Virus record (IMG/VR): IMGVR_UViG_3300038466_000067
Location: 1-41,623 of that record
Strand: one strand, 5' to 3'
DNA from: a virus
DNA length: 41,623 nucleotides
A model generated the notes under the pieces. The model made no database searches and was not told the DNA's origin. It was given only the letters and a program-made list of their open reading frames with translations. How positions within the stretch are numbered: the first letter of the stretch is position 1; every line of letters starts with the position of its first letter. Below, piece after piece: positions 23,536 through 31,093 of the stretch. A program made the position numbers and the translations under genes.

Positions 23536-24386
23536 CACCAATTAACCGCCTCATCCATCTTGGGCTCGTTTACGGCCGAATCCCAGTCCGCCCGATACGG
23601 CGCCATGTAGCAGCCGCAGTTAATCGTATTACGCGCCGATCCTGCCGGATCTCTCGGGTACATGAGCTGCTCGCCGCCGACATTAAATGGCTTGTCAACA
23701 TCCCGGATCTGTTTATCCGCAGCCACGTGTGCCAGCCTGGGAACCCGCCTCGGCGCTGTGCCGTATATCCACTGCTTTTGCAGCCCTTTTACAACCTTGC
23801 CTGCTTTTTCCAGCCGCGCCTGGCTTGCCGCCTCGAGCACCCGTCCGCACTCCGTCCGGGTGATCGTCTCCGCCCGGGCGGCTATCGATGTAAATATCGA
23901 TTTATCCTTGAGGTTTTTACCTACCGCCTGCATCACCTCATACGGCGTTTTTTGTCCCATCAAGCCCAGGGTAAGCTCGTTATTGATTTTAAGCGCCGCG
24001 TCTTTTGCCAGGCCCTTCACGAGATCCGCGCCGTAACCCTGCATAATGCCTAACACGGTCGTATCTATCTCCGGGATCAGCGCTTTCACCCCGACCGTCC
24101 GAAGCGGCATATCAACCGCGTCGATCCCGGTATTCCAGAATTCCAGCTGGGCATCCCGCAGATCCACTCCGTATTTAGTCCCAAATTCAGCCATTGCGCG
24201 TTCCACGGCGTCTTTCATCCGGGGCAGTTGGTAAGCCTGCCAGTCTGTTTCGGCCACGGCAGAAGCGATATCCCTGCGCGCAGAGGCCAAAAGCTTAATG
24301 ACTTTCTGCACTTCGGCGGCCTCAAGGTTCTGGGTGTTTTTGATCAGATCCCGAACCTTCTTCTGAAATCGCTGCTCTTTGGTCAT
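23535..24386 (-). CDS. Head morphogenesis protein (Mu gpF/gp30-like, SPP1 gp7 family)
   Basis: A 283-residue minor head protein of the SPP1 gp7/Mu gpF family, which binds portal and helps start head assembly. The N-terminal two thirds is helical; the conserved C-terminal part shows RAETITRTECGRVLEAAS, VPRLAHVAADKQIRDVDKPF, then GGEQLMYPRDPAGSARNTIN and CGCY. That last block (H..DG..., YP.DP.GSA.NTINCRC) is diagnostic. It lies directly after the portal gene. The stop TGA directly abuts a family C repeat. No strong ribosome-binding site is seen ahead of the ATG at 24386. Confidence 0.9.
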   Translation of the reverse strand: MTKEQRFQKKVRDLIKNTQNLEAAEVQKVIKLLASARRDIASAVAETDWQAYQLPRMKDAVERAMAEFGTKYGVDLRDAQLEFWNTGIDAVDMPLRTVGVKALIPEIDTTVLGIMQGYGADLVKGLAKDAALKINNELTLGLMGQKTPYEVMQAVGKNLKDKSIFTSIAARAETITRTECGRVLEAASQARLEKAGKVVKGLQKQWIYGTAPRRVPRLAHVAADKQIRDVDKPFNVGGEQLMYPRDPAGSARNTINCGCYMAPYRADWDSAVNEPKMDEAVNW

Positions 24387-24398
24387 TTAATTAACGAT

Positions 24399-24482
24399 GG
24401 TTCCTGGTTTATGATTTCTGGTTTATGGTTTCTGGTTTCTGGTTTTTAACCCTCAACCCTCAACCCTCGACCCTATACCCTA
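24399..24482. repeat. Adjacent heptamer arrays of families D and B
   Basis: Units GGTTCCT, GGTTTAT, GATTTCT, GGTTTAT, GGTTTCT and GGTTTCT (family D) are followed without a break by AACCCTC, AACCCTC, AACCCTC, GACCCTA and TACCCTA (family B type). Two families in one gap show that arrays can be joined. The portal gene stop lies at the array's right edge. Confidence 0.85.
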
Positions 24483-25892
24483 TTCTTTTATCAGTTTGTC
24501 GTAATCGGTCTCATTATCCGGCAGCTTCGCTTTTGCCGCCTGGATCTCGGCCTCGGCGTCTATCTCGTACCCGACACTTTCAGACACATTTGCGAAAAAT
24601 TTTGTAGCGGTATCTCTGGAGATCCACCTGTTTGTCTCGGCTATTGTCAGCGCCGCCGCTACTTGCGTTATGCCGGCCAGCGCCGCCGAAGTATCTTTTT
24701 TGCTCACTTCCGGCATGTTTACCGTAAACCCCGCGTCCGCTTTTGCGGGCGAAAGCCGCTTGGCGATAACAGCCTGGTCTAACACGAACTGAATTACCGT
24801 TGTTATGATCGATTTAAGGTATTTCTGCCGCTGCTCCATGTCCGAAATCGGCACCTGGCCAAACAGATCAGCCTCGGTCTGATACGCTTTCCCGCCCGCG
24901 CCAAACCACGAATCCGGCCTGCCTGCTGCGCCCATGATGTACTGCTTCGCCATATCAAAGCCGCTTTTGAAATCCTGGGCTTTTATGTCCGGCGCCACGG
25001 CGGTCCATTCCACCTGCTCATTATGCGCCCGGATCGATCCCGGGTCCGGAGGCGGATTGTTGCGAACCCATTCCTTTATCTGCTCTTCGGTCATGCCTTT
25101 CAGCATTACGTCCCATACAAAATTCATCATGAAATCGGAGCGCTCCAGGTAATTAAAGCCGTGCCGTTCAAGGCCGTCTATCCAATCAAACAGCGTCAGG
25201 AAGTCGGAGCGCCCGCGGGGAGAATTCGGAGGATGATTGATAGAATTGAAAAAGCATTCCCCGACCAGCCTGCCGTATGTTTTTGAATAAATGTTGTTAT
25301 CCCTGCGAATTATGGCAAGCTTCCTGTTTCCCCGGCTCTCAGTGCCCATAATCTCGGCCTGCATCATCTGCCGCACATTGTACGGATTCACGTAGATTTC
25401 ACGTACCAGCGACGGATCCGTGTACCCGAGACGCACAAAGCCGTTTGTCGGGTTTACCTCAACCGGCCAGCATTGCTCTCCCAGCAGCGACAGCCACATG
25501 GCAAGATCCGGAAAGTTCAGATCCATATTGTTTTCAGTATCATCCCAGAAAGCGTCTATTACCTCCTGAGCCATATAAGCCTCGGCCCTAACGGTAATTT
25601 TGCCCGCAAAAAGAAACCCGCGATCCATCACGGCCAGGCGCCGCAACATCGCGGACGCGTCAAACATATAATAGGCTATTTCAAACATCCGGCCCTGATC
25701 GATCGACTGCATATCCCTGCGGATTGCTCCGTTCGACAGAGGCCTGTAACCTTCCCCGTGAGGATCGTAACTGGCCGTTATCGGCAATGCCATTTTTGCC
25801 CGCTTTATTTCCTCAGCAACCAATTGCTGGACAGCGGCTGAATCTAAAAGATTCGGAGCTAACAGTTTTGCAACCCTTTGCCTGAATGACAT
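24480..25892 (-). CDS. Portal protein (Mu gp29-like, DUF935 family)
   Basis: A portal subunit of about 470 residues of the DUF935/Mu gp29 type. It begins MSFRQRVAKLLAPNLLDSAA and has the family regions MFEIAYYMFDASAMLRRLAV, AEAYMAQEVIDAFWDDTENN, GRPDSWFGAGGKAYQTEADLF and a C-terminal DAEAEIQAAKAKLPD. Portals form the dodecameric ring through which DNA enters the head. The start at 25892 (ATG, GAGGGG 6 bases upstream) is preferred over the GTG at 25913, which would overlap the terminase stop. It follows the terminase, as in Mu. Confidence 0.9.
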   Translation of the reverse strand: MSFRQRVAKLLAPNLLDSAAVQQLVAEEIKRAKMALPITASYDPHGEGYRPLSNGAIRRDMQSIDQGRMFEIAYYMFDASAMLRRLAVMDRGFLFAGKITVRAEAYMAQEVIDAFWDDTENNMDLNFPDLAMWLSLLGEQCWPVEVNPTNGFVRLGYTDPSLVREIYVNPYNVRQMMQAEIMGTESRGNRKLAIIRRDNNIYSKTYGRLVGECFFNSINHPPNSPRGRSDFLTLFDWIDGLERHGFNYLERSDFMMNFVWDVMLKGMTEEQIKEWVRNNPPPDPGSIRAHNEQVEWTAVAPDIKAQDFKSGFDMAKQYIMGAAGRPDSWFGAGGKAYQTEADLFGQVPISDMEQRQKYLKSIITTVIQFVLDQAVIAKRLSPAKADAGFTVNMPEVSKKDTSAALAGITQVAAALTIAETNRWISRDTATKFFANVSESVGYEIDAEAEIQAAKAKLPDNETDYDKLIKE

Positions 25893-25902
25893 ATTTTTCC
25901 CC

Positions 25903-27426
25903 TCACGCCTCACGGCTTTTCCCCGCCGCAGGCGGCCTATTCAAATCCCTTGCGTCCTTCGCGCCTTCGCGGTTCAAATTGCTTTTTCCCCCGTATCTTC
26001 CGAAAAATCCGCCCTTCGCGCGGCCCCGTTTTATAAATATCTCAGTTTTTTCCGGTTCCCGGCCCACACATATCGCCTGGCCTGGTGTCGAAGCCGCGTG
26101 TATCGCGAGCGCCAGCGCCCAGAAGCGGTCGGCGTGGCCGTTTTCGGAACGCTCGGCAGTAAACCGTATATTACCCGCCGCCGTGGTTTCTTTGGTCACT
26201 GCCCGCAGGTCGGCTCGTATCTTCGGATCGTATGGTATGCGCAGCTTTTTATCTTCCATCTTTCCGCGCACCGGATATGCCAGCTCTTCTTTTACATGCT
26301 GCGTAAATGTCACGCATTCCATGCGATATTCGCCGAACTGTTTTTTCGCGTCGTCTCCCCAGCCTATGCCGAGGCCGGTATAGTCGATGCAGCATCTGTT
26401 AAGCAGCTTCATCCAGGGCCAGAGCACTTTCTCCTGATCCGGCTTGCTCATTTTTTTTAAGGTGATGATCTTGCGGGTATAAAGCACGTCTCCTTGCAGT
26501 TCTAATATCCACAGTACGGTCAGGTCTTTTTTTCTTCCGATATCGAGCCCGGCATACAGCCTGCTTTTGCGGTCCGCGTTTGTCTCCGGATATTCCATTT
26601 CCCATTTTTCCAGCGATGGATATTCGCAACCGGCGATGAGATCGTATTCGAGAAAAGCCACCTCGTCATCACCGGGCACACACATGTATTCCTGCTGAAA
26701 AGATTCTTCATCCGCGCATCCAGATTTGATGAAATCAAAATATTCCGCCTCGTTCATCGCCCGCACTTCGTGATCGTCCGGGAGGGATTGCTGCAGTTTG
26801 TAAAGGAATCCATCACCCAGCGCATCTTCCAGGGTTACCCTGTGATGACTTATCTTTTTAGGATTATTGTGCTCTTTTATTTCCCGGATAAGCAGGTTAA
26901 AATAGTTGCCGCTTCCCCGGTGGGTTGATATCACTTCCAAGTTTCCGCCCCAGGTAATACCCGGGTAAGCTATCGTCCACAGCTTGCGGGGATCCGGGTG
27001 CAGGGCAAATTCATCCAGCACACGTCCGCCTCGCTTTCCAGCCTGGGCGTCCGGATTCGAACTCATTGAATGTATGCGCTTTTTTGATGCAAAATTGAGC
27101 ACGTAGGCGGATATTTTCTTCTTTTCATCGAGCACGATCTCGCCAAGATCTTCCGCCGCGACGTGCAACACTTTTGCCCACATTTTACAATCTTCGATGA
27201 ACAGTCTGGCCTGCAGATCGTCCCGGGAGGAGACCCACTGATCCCAGCGGGCGCCCGTTTCTGCAGTGCGCTCTGTGCATCCGTACGCGGTGCCCCACGA
27301 AACGCCGACCTGACGGGCTTTCTCCATCAGTTTCAGCCGACTCCGATCCTTGATCCAGCGCTCCTGATATCCCAGGAAGAGCCCATTCGGATTTGCCGGA
27401 ATTATATTTGCTTTAACTTTTTTCAT
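25903..27426 (-). CDS. Terminase large subunit (Mu gp28-like)
   Basis: A 507-residue packaging motor ATPase/nuclease. The Walker A-like stretch is EKARQVGVSWG near residue 35-45, Walker B is GGRVLDEFA near residue 133-141, and the RNase H-like nuclease starts at YAGLDIGRKKDLT (near residue 293) with TGLGIGWGD and HADRFWALALA near the end. Its start overlaps the gp27-like stop by 4 bases. The last 26 or so residues (SNLNREGAKDARDLNRPP onward) are read from a family C repeat and probably are not part of the ancestral protein; the ancestral stop may have been lost when the repeat arrived. Confidence 0.92.
   Translation of the reverse strand: MKKVKANIIPANPNGLFLGYQERWIKDRSRLKLMEKARQVGVSWGTAYGCTERTAETGARWDQWVSSRDDLQARLFIEDCKMWAKVLHVAAEDLGEIVLDEKKKISAYVLNFASKKRIHSMSSNPDAQAGKRGGRVLDEFALHPDPRKLWTIAYPGITWGGNLEVISTHRGSGNYFNLLIREIKEHNNPKKISHHRVTLEDALGDGFLYKLQQSLPDDHEVRAMNEAEYFDFIKSGCADEESFQQEYMCVPGDDEVAFLEYDLIAGCEYPSLEKWEMEYPETNADRKSRLYAGLDIGRKKDLTVLWILELQGDVLYTRKIITLKKMSKPDQEKVLWPWMKLLNRCCIDYTGLGIGWGDDAKKQFGEYRMECVTFTQHVKEELAYPVRGKMEDKKLRIPYDPKIRADLRAVTKETTAAGNIRFTAERSENGHADRFWALALAIHAASTPGQAICVGREPEKTEIFIKRGRAKGGFFGRYGGKSNLNREGAKDARDLNRPPAAGKSREA
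25921..25987. repeat. Family C repeat, copy 3, inside the terminase 3' end
   Basis: CCGCCGCAGGCGG hairpin, then TTGCGTCCTTCGCGCC and TTCGCGGTTCAAATTGC. Unlike the other copies it is translated, as the C-terminal tail of the terminase. Confidence 0.85.
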
Positions 27427-27956
27427 TCGGCCATCATCAGCACGTCTCTGCGTATTTTCATTATGGTTTCAGGGGAGACCCCCTCTTGCCTGGCTGTGTT
27501 TTCAACCGCGTCCGCCGCCTCGGAAAGCGCCTTTTTCCTTGCTTCCGCCGCAAATTTTTTCTGATCCACGGAGGCTCTGCTGAGCCTTGCTACCATGATG
27601 CCCATTTTGGGCAGGTCTTTTGTCAGATCGCCGCCTTCTTCCTGGGAATTTTTTATCAGGATATCGAAGCTCTGCTGCTGGATGAGCCGGATAAGGGCTT
27701 CGTTCATATTGCCCTCGTCATCACCCACCACGCCGACGATCGCTTTTGCCTGCTCAGTAGCGATTTTGATAGCCTCGCATTTCTGCTCAAACCCCTGGCC
27801 GTATCGATGTAAAGCGGATCGTGAGATCTCAAAACCCTGCTCGTCCAGCCATTCCGCCAGCTCCCCGTAATCTGCAAAGCCTCGCGATATCAGCTCTTTA
27901 TCAAGCGCCGCTTTTATCTCCTCCGGTAACAATGCTATTTTTGATCTTGCAGGCAT
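27423..27956 (-). CDS. DUF3486 protein (Mu gp27-like, small-terminase position)
   Basis: A 177-residue protein of the DUF3486/Mu gp27 family. It begins MPARSKIALLPEEIKAALDK and contains a helix-turn-helix-like FADYGELAEWLDEQGFEISR and SALHRYGQGF, then long helices. In Mu, gp27 lies before the large terminase and is considered the small packaging subunit. A good AAGGAATGAA site precedes the ATG at 27956; the stop overlaps the terminase start by 4 bases. Confidence 0.9.
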   Translation of the reverse strand: MPARSKIALLPEEIKAALDKELISRGFADYGELAEWLDEQGFEISRSALHRYGQGFEQKCEAIKIATEQAKAIVGVVGDDEGNMNEALIRLIQQQSFDILIKNSQEEGGDLTKDLPKMGIMVARLSRASVDQKKFAAEARKKALSEAADAVENTARQEGVSPETIMKIRRDVLMMAE

Positions 27957-27970
27957 TTCATTCCTTTTAA

Positions 27971-28015
27971 ACCGTTTGAACTGTTGAAACCGTTCAAGCC
28001 GTTTGAGCTGTTCGC
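27971..28015. repeat. Nonamer array, family G (CCGTTTGAA units)
   Basis: Five tandem 9-bp units: CCGTTTGAA, CTGTTGAAA, CCGTTCAAG, CCGTTTGAG and CTGTTCGCT. It fills the gap between gp26-like and gp27-like genes. The unit length differs from the 7-bp families. Confidence 0.8.
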
Positions 28016-28019
28016 TTTC

Positions 28020-28346
28020 CTACCATTTCCTCGGCCGTGCGATCCCCGGCAGGCAGTCGATCGTGTGTTCAACCATGTCAATGCCGTACCAATTGATTTT
28101 GGCAAACCATACCGGCGTCTCTTTAAAATTCACGCTGATCAGCTTGCGTTCTTCCAGATAAGAGAGGGCGCAGCGCAGCTCATTATGCGTTATATCGGGA
28201 AGCACGGGCCTGACCGCTTCCCTGATAATGTACTCACTGGTTCCGACAGGCTGAGCCGCGTTCAGCGCTACGAGGATCATCCAGCGCAATTCCTCGCGTC
28301 TGGCCCTTTCCATGTCAATCATCTGATCGTTTCGGTGTTCTGCCAT
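28020..28346 (-). CDS. Mu gp26-like winged-helix protein
   Basis: A 108-residue protein in the slot of Mu gp26. It begins MAEHRNDQMIDMERARREE, then LRWMILVALNAAQPVGTSEY and LRCALSYLEERKLISVNF, a winged-helix pattern of the sort found in this family. It overlaps the upstream gene by 32 bases, but the AGGAGG 7-9 bases before its ATG (28346) makes this start clear. It may take part in DNA recognition for packaging; function in Mu itself is not settled. Confidence 0.78.
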   Translation of the reverse strand: MAEHRNDQMIDMERARREELRWMILVALNAAQPVGTSEYIIREAVRPVLPDITHNELRCALSYLEERKLISVNFKETPVWFAKINWYGIDMVEHTIDCLPGIARPRKW

Positions 28347-28683
28347 ATTTGTTCCTCCAGTCCTCTTTCATGCCCTCTATCAGATCGCGCAGGCGATCCA
28401 GTTTTGTATTGATCACAACCTCATGCCGGATGAAATCTTCTTTACGCACGTAATTGAGCGGCAGGTCGGCCTTCAGCTCTAATATTTGCTTTTCAATGGC
28501 CTGGGTTTTTTTACCCTGTTCGGTCATTTCGGCAAAGGCGCGCTCCACCTTGTCGTCTATGTCTTTGCCGCTTTTTGTAAGCATCGATTTCAGAACGCCG
28601 TAAATTAACAGCGTCCACGCCCCAACCAGCGTTATCATTACTCCGAGTATCAGCCATCCGCTTTCCGCCAGCGCTTTTTCCAT
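28315..28683 (-). CDS. Membrane-anchored coiled-coil protein (DUF2730/gp25-like position)
   Basis: A 122-residue protein with one N-terminal membrane segment (WLILGVMITLVGAWTLLIYGVL) given here in part, residues about 10-31, and a long charged coiled coil behind it. Similar proteins lie between lysis and packaging genes in Mu-like phages (Mu gp25, DUF2730). It could act in lysis as a spanin- or holin-like partner; no lipobox is seen. Confidence in the gene is high, in the role low. Confidence 0.7.
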   Translation of the reverse strand: MEKALAESGWLILGVMITLVGAWTLLIYGVLKSMLTKSGKDIDDKVERAFAEMTEQGKKTQAIEKQILELKADLPLNYVRKEDFIRHEVVINTKLDRLRDLIEGMKEDWRNKYGRTPKRSDD

Positions 28684-28707
28684 CAGTTGTCTCCGCTTAT
28701 TTTTAGC

Positions 28708-28743
28708 TTTGTGCCTCTGTGCCTTTGCCTCTTTGTGCCTCGC
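28708..28743. repeat. Octamer array, family H (TTTGTGCC units)
   Basis: Units TTTGTGCC, TCTGTGCC, TTTGCC and TCTTTGTGCC. It fills most of the gap between the papain-fold gene and the coiled-coil gene. Related units occur at 20624-20646. Confidence 0.75.
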
Positions 28744-28745
28744 CC

Positions 28746-29282
28746 TTAAATTATCCCCTCAAAAACGATCTCGTAATATTTGCTTATCCGCCACCGATCC
28801 GCCAGATCGTCCGGATTGACTCCGTACCAGTTCCGCAAAAAGCCGTAATTTGCTGCGCCGTAATTTTCCAGGTACTCCTCGCAGCCGGCCTCGAATTTTG
28901 CAACCAGCTCCGAACAGACCACGTGACTCCAGTGCACCCATTTTGCGCAGTGCAGCAGATGTAAGAAGAGCCGGGGAGCCGGATACCACTGGCCTATGTG
29001 CTTTTCGATTTTCGCAAACCCGGCCGCATACACAGCCGGAAACATATTGACGTTCCGCACGATCAGGGCTTTCTCGCCGTTATAATCTTCCCAGATATTT
29101 TTCGCCGACACCGTCCAGGTAGATTCCAGGGTAGATCCGTCCGCCGCCGTGATGATGCCCGCGTGTGTGTATATGGACTCGTTATCCACAGACTTTGCCT
29201 TCTGCACGATGTTGATCGCCACTCCCAGCGCCATTGGGTTTTTTGTGGCGAACTCATCACCCGGTAAAAGTATTGGTCTCAT
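28746..29282 (-). CDS. Permuted papain-fold (YiiX/NlpC-P60-like) hydrolase
   Basis: A 178-residue protein with the order of catalytic motifs seen in permuted NlpC/P60 enzymes. An N-terminal PGDEFATKNP is followed by a His in YTHAGIITA (near residue 40), and the Cys lies later in HWSHVVCSELVAKFE (near residue 123). The family includes lipid- or peptidoglycan-directed amidases. It lies directly after the amidase gene (4-base overlap), so it may help in lysis. Alternatively it acts at the infected cell surface. Both catalytic residues are present. Confidence 0.75.
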   Translation of the reverse strand: MRPILLPGDEFATKNPMALGVAINIVQKAKSVDNESIYTHAGIITAADGSTLESTWTVSAKNIWEDYNGEKALIVRNVNMFPAVYAAGFAKIEKHIGQWYPAPRLFLHLLHCAKWVHWSHVVCSELVAKFEAGCEEYLENYGAANYGFLRNWYGVNPDDLADRWRISKYYEIVFEGII

Positions 29283-29779
29283 TTTATACCCTTGCCCCTT
29301 GACCCTATCCCCTCGGGCTGCCTTGCAGCCCTTGCTCCTTCAATCGCCAGAAAACCCCTTAACAGCCCCACATCAAAATTCGGGCAGGTCTTTTGCGTAT
29401 CAAAATCTCTGTGCCCGTAAACGCTGTCCGCAGTTATTCCGGGGAGATGCATAAGTGTTACAATAATGTCCGGTAGGGATTGATAAAGCTGTATTGCCGT
29501 AAAATGACATTTCCCGATCAGGCAGATCCCGATCGAGTCATGATTGTGATTTTTGCAGTGAGCGCCGATCTCGCGGAGCATGCGCCCTTCCTGGAGAACG
29601 CCATCCAATTTTGGATTGTAGCTTTTGCCGTGGGTAGGTACGCCGTTTAAAATTACGTAGTGATATCCGATGCCTAAAAACCCACGCTCTTTGTGCCACT
29701 GCTCTATAAGATTGATGTCGCCGAATTCGGAATCCGAGCAGTGGATAATGATTTTTTTGATGTCTTCAAGCTTACGCAT
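29279..29779 (-). CDS. N-acetylmuramoyl-L-alanine amidase, type 2 (endolysin)
   Basis: A 166-residue zinc amidase of the PGRP/Amidase_2 type that cuts the bond between muramic acid and L-Ala and lyses the host. Zinc ligands are expected in IIIHCSDSE (near residue 13), in the YGHRDFDTQKTCPNFD block (His and Cys), and GIGYHYVILNG is the family's structural segment. It has no signal peptide and needs a holin, which was not identified with confidence. It is the first late gene. AGGAG lies six bases before the ATG at 29779. The final residues (GIGSRGKGIK) are read from a family B repeat. Confidence 0.9.
   Translation of the reverse strand: MRKLEDIKKIIIHCSDSEFGDINLIEQWHKERGFLGIGYHYVILNGVPTHGKSYNPKLDGVLQEGRMLREIGAHCKNHNHDSIGICLIGKCHFTAIQLYQSLPDIIVTLMHLPGITADSVYGHRDFDTQKTCPNFDVGLLRGFLAIEGARAARQPEGIGSRGKGIK
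29286..29313. repeat. Half array of family B heptamers in the amidase 3' end
   Basis: TATACCCTTGCCCCTTGACC and CTATCCCCT: four tandem 7-bp units. It is translated as the C-terminal tail of the amidase and lies next to the start of the following gene. Confidence 0.75.
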
Positions 29780-29787
29780 GCCGCGCT

Positions 29788-29871
29788 CCTGTTATCGCCT
29801 GAAGATTTTAAGTGGGTCCGTGATGAGGTAGGTGCAAAATAAAAAACCCGGTCCTTCAAGACGATAACAGG
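29788..29871 (-). promoter_or_regulatory. Possible RNA switch: long-range stem over the amidase ribosome-binding site
   Basis: On the minus strand CCTGTTATCG (29871-29862, in the loop of the terminator hairpin) is perfectly complementary to CGATAACAGG (29797-29788), whose last three bases are part of the amidase Shine-Dalgarno AGGAG (29790-29786). CTTGA/TCAAG-type pairing can extend the helix by about 5 bp. In read-through transcripts this would hide the amidase start; transcripts starting at 29798 or so would lack the first arm. This is a model from sequence. Confidence 0.5.
29805..29810 (-). promoter_or_regulatory. Possible late (lysis) promoter -10 box
   Basis: TAAAAT on the minus strand (29810-29805) lies 25-30 bases before the amidase start and downstream of the terminator. 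No TTGACA-like -35 is present at the right distance (ACCTAC instead), as in the activator-dependent late promoters of Mu. Confidence 0.4.
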
Positions 29872-29887
29872 TCGCTTGGAGGCCGGG
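29837..29887 (-). terminator. Intrinsic terminator between early/middle and late genes
   Basis: The minus strand has CCCGGCCTCCAAG (29887-29875) pairing with CTTGAAGGACCGGG (29860-29847), 13 bp with a bulge and a 14-base loop, followed by TTTTTTATTT. It is also able to act on the other strand (AATTTTTG follows). It closes the early/middle transcript upstream of the amidase gene. Confidence 0.85.
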
Positions 29888-29943
29888 AATTTTTGTTCAC
29901 GATAAGCCGGCTGATTAATTTTCCGATTTTGTACTATTTTACT

Positions 29944-30234
29944 TTATAAAATGCAAGCTATATTTACGTTTTTTAGCTGATCTTTTGACAGAGTCTTTTT
30001 GGTCAGCACCGTAACAACCAGCGCATTCTTTTCATCAACTTTTAATATTATGCCCTTATCCGGATGCCAATACAAAGCAAGCACCTTGTATGGTTTCCCT
30101 CGGCTTGTGTAAAGATCCCTGTGTTGCTGAATGAATACGCACTCGTTGAGCAGGGGAGTCGCGTCCCAGGGCGGCTTACCGCCCACCCGTTTTTCCCACT
30201 GCTCCTGTGCATGCCTGCTCATTTGTATTTTCAC
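29944..30234 (-). CDS. DUF4258-like small protein
   Basis: A 96-residue protein. It begins MKIQMSRHAQEQWEKRVGG, the SxHAxxRxxxR-type opening of DUF4258 and related small RNase/toxin-like folds, and contains RGKPYKVLALYWHPDKG and ALVVTVLTKKTL, which are the family's strands. DUF4258 proteins are found in phages and in some toxin pairs; the function is not known. It is the last gene before the big terminator. Confidence 0.65.
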   Translation of the reverse strand: MKIQMSRHAQEQWEKRVGGKPPWDATPLLNECVFIQQHRDLYTSRGKPYKVLALYWHPDKGIILKVDEKNALVVTVLTKKTLSKDQLKNVNIACIL

Positions 30235-30265
30235 CTGTCACCCGTCACTTGTCACCTGTCACTCG
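30232..30265. repeat. Half array of family A heptamers
   Basis: Tandem units CACCTGT, CACCCGT, CACTTGT, CACCTGT and CACTCGT. It fills the gap between two small genes and forms the first arm of a family A element without the partner arm. Confidence 0.85.
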
Positions 30266-30267
30266 TT

Positions 30268-30459
30268 TCAAACAATTTTCTCCCAGATCCGCTCGATATG
30301 ATCCGCCTGCTTCGGACTGATCAGCGTACCGCGTCCGTATTGTTTGTACCGCTCCAGGATATCCTCGATGAACTTCTGCTCCCAGTTCGACAGATCGTCC
30401 CAGCCTTTATCCACCTCAGCCTCAATTTTCTGCATATATTTGAATTCTTTTTCAGTCAT
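30268..30459 (-). CDS. Small helical phage protein
   Basis: A 63-residue, mostly helical, charged protein: YMQKIEAEVDKGWDDLSNWE then FIEDILERYKQYGRG and SPKQADHIERIWEKI. Many phages carry small proteins with this end pattern in their recombination or middle region, but none has a firm function. It overlaps the upstream gene by 8 bases. Confidence 0.6.
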   Translation of the reverse strand: MTEKEFKYMQKIEAEVDKGWDDLSNWEQKFIEDILERYKQYGRGTLISPKQADHIERIWEKIV

Positions 30460-30859
30460 GGCTTTTCCCGTTAATTTTTTTTAGTTTGATGTTCTTAAAT
30501 GTCTTTTCATAATGCTTTCGAATGGCTGATACGCTTCCCCAAAAAGGAGATCTGCTTTTAATAACAGCATCATAATCTATTGAAGTCCCATGCCTTTTGT
30601 TTGTTTTTTTGAAACTCTTTCGCAGCTTTAAAGGATAGAGGTGCTTTATTGTGGGTCTGAGAAAATCACCCTCCCGACAGGCGGCGTCCGAGAACCATTT
30701 GCCCAGGAACTGGCCGTTTACGTACGTCATTATCGCCAGCCGGTTTTTAGCTTTCTGGCATCGATGAAGCGAAATCTCAAACCCGTCAACCTCTAATTCC
30801 ACCCGGTCGTAAACTCCGGAAAGGGCATCGGTTACTAATTTCCACTCGGACTTGTTCAT
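30452..30859 (-). CDS. Phage protein of unknown function
   Basis: A 135-residue basic protein. The N-terminal half is a beta meander (GVYDRVELEVDGFEISLHRC, NRLAIMTYVNGQFLGKWFS) and the C-terminal half is strongly basic and helical (LKLRKSFKKTNKRHG, KHYEKTFKNIKLKKI). This arrangement is seen in phage middle regions and suggests nucleic acid binding. Not recognised as a named family. Confidence 0.6.
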   Translation of the reverse strand: MNKSEWKLVTDALSGVYDRVELEVDGFEISLHRCQKAKNRLAIMTYVNGQFLGKWFSDAACREGDFLRPTIKHLYPLKLRKSFKKTNKRHGTSIDYDAVIKSRSPFWGSVSAIRKHYEKTFKNIKLKKINGKSHD

Positions 30860-30870
30860 AGCTTTTCCGC

Positions 30871-30900
30871 CTAAACCCTATCCCCTAAACCCTTGACCCT
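30871..30900. repeat. Half array of family B heptamers
   Basis: Units CTAAACCC, TATCCCC, TAAACCC and TTGACCCT. The array overlaps the 3' end of the TraR-like gene and encodes its last residues (EGQGFRG). Confidence 0.8.
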
Positions 30901-31093
30901 CATAAAGTTCCTGGCACTCCACGCACCTGGTCGCCCAGGGTGCAGCCTCAAGCCTGGCTACCGGGATACGGTCTCCACAGTCCTCACATATGCCGTCCAG
31001 CGCTCCGGCGCCGGATATGGCAGATTTTGTTTTCAACACCAGCTCCGCCAACATCCCTTCAATTTTTATCTGCGCATAATCCGCTTCATCCAT
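30878..31093 (-). CDS. TraR/DksA-type zinc finger protein
   Basis: A 71-residue protein with the C4 zinc finger of the TraR/DksA family: CEDCGDRIPVARLEAAPW then CVECQ. Helices lie in the first 30 residues. Plasmid and phage TraR proteins bind RNA polymerase at the secondary channel and shift promoter use, often toward phage or stress genes. Its place in the middle region fits a role in turning on late promoters. The last residues are read from a heptamer array. Confidence 0.85.
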   Translation of the reverse strand: MDEADYAQIKIEGMLAELVLKTKSAISGAGALDGICEDCGDRIPVARLEAAPWATRCVECQELYEGQGFRG

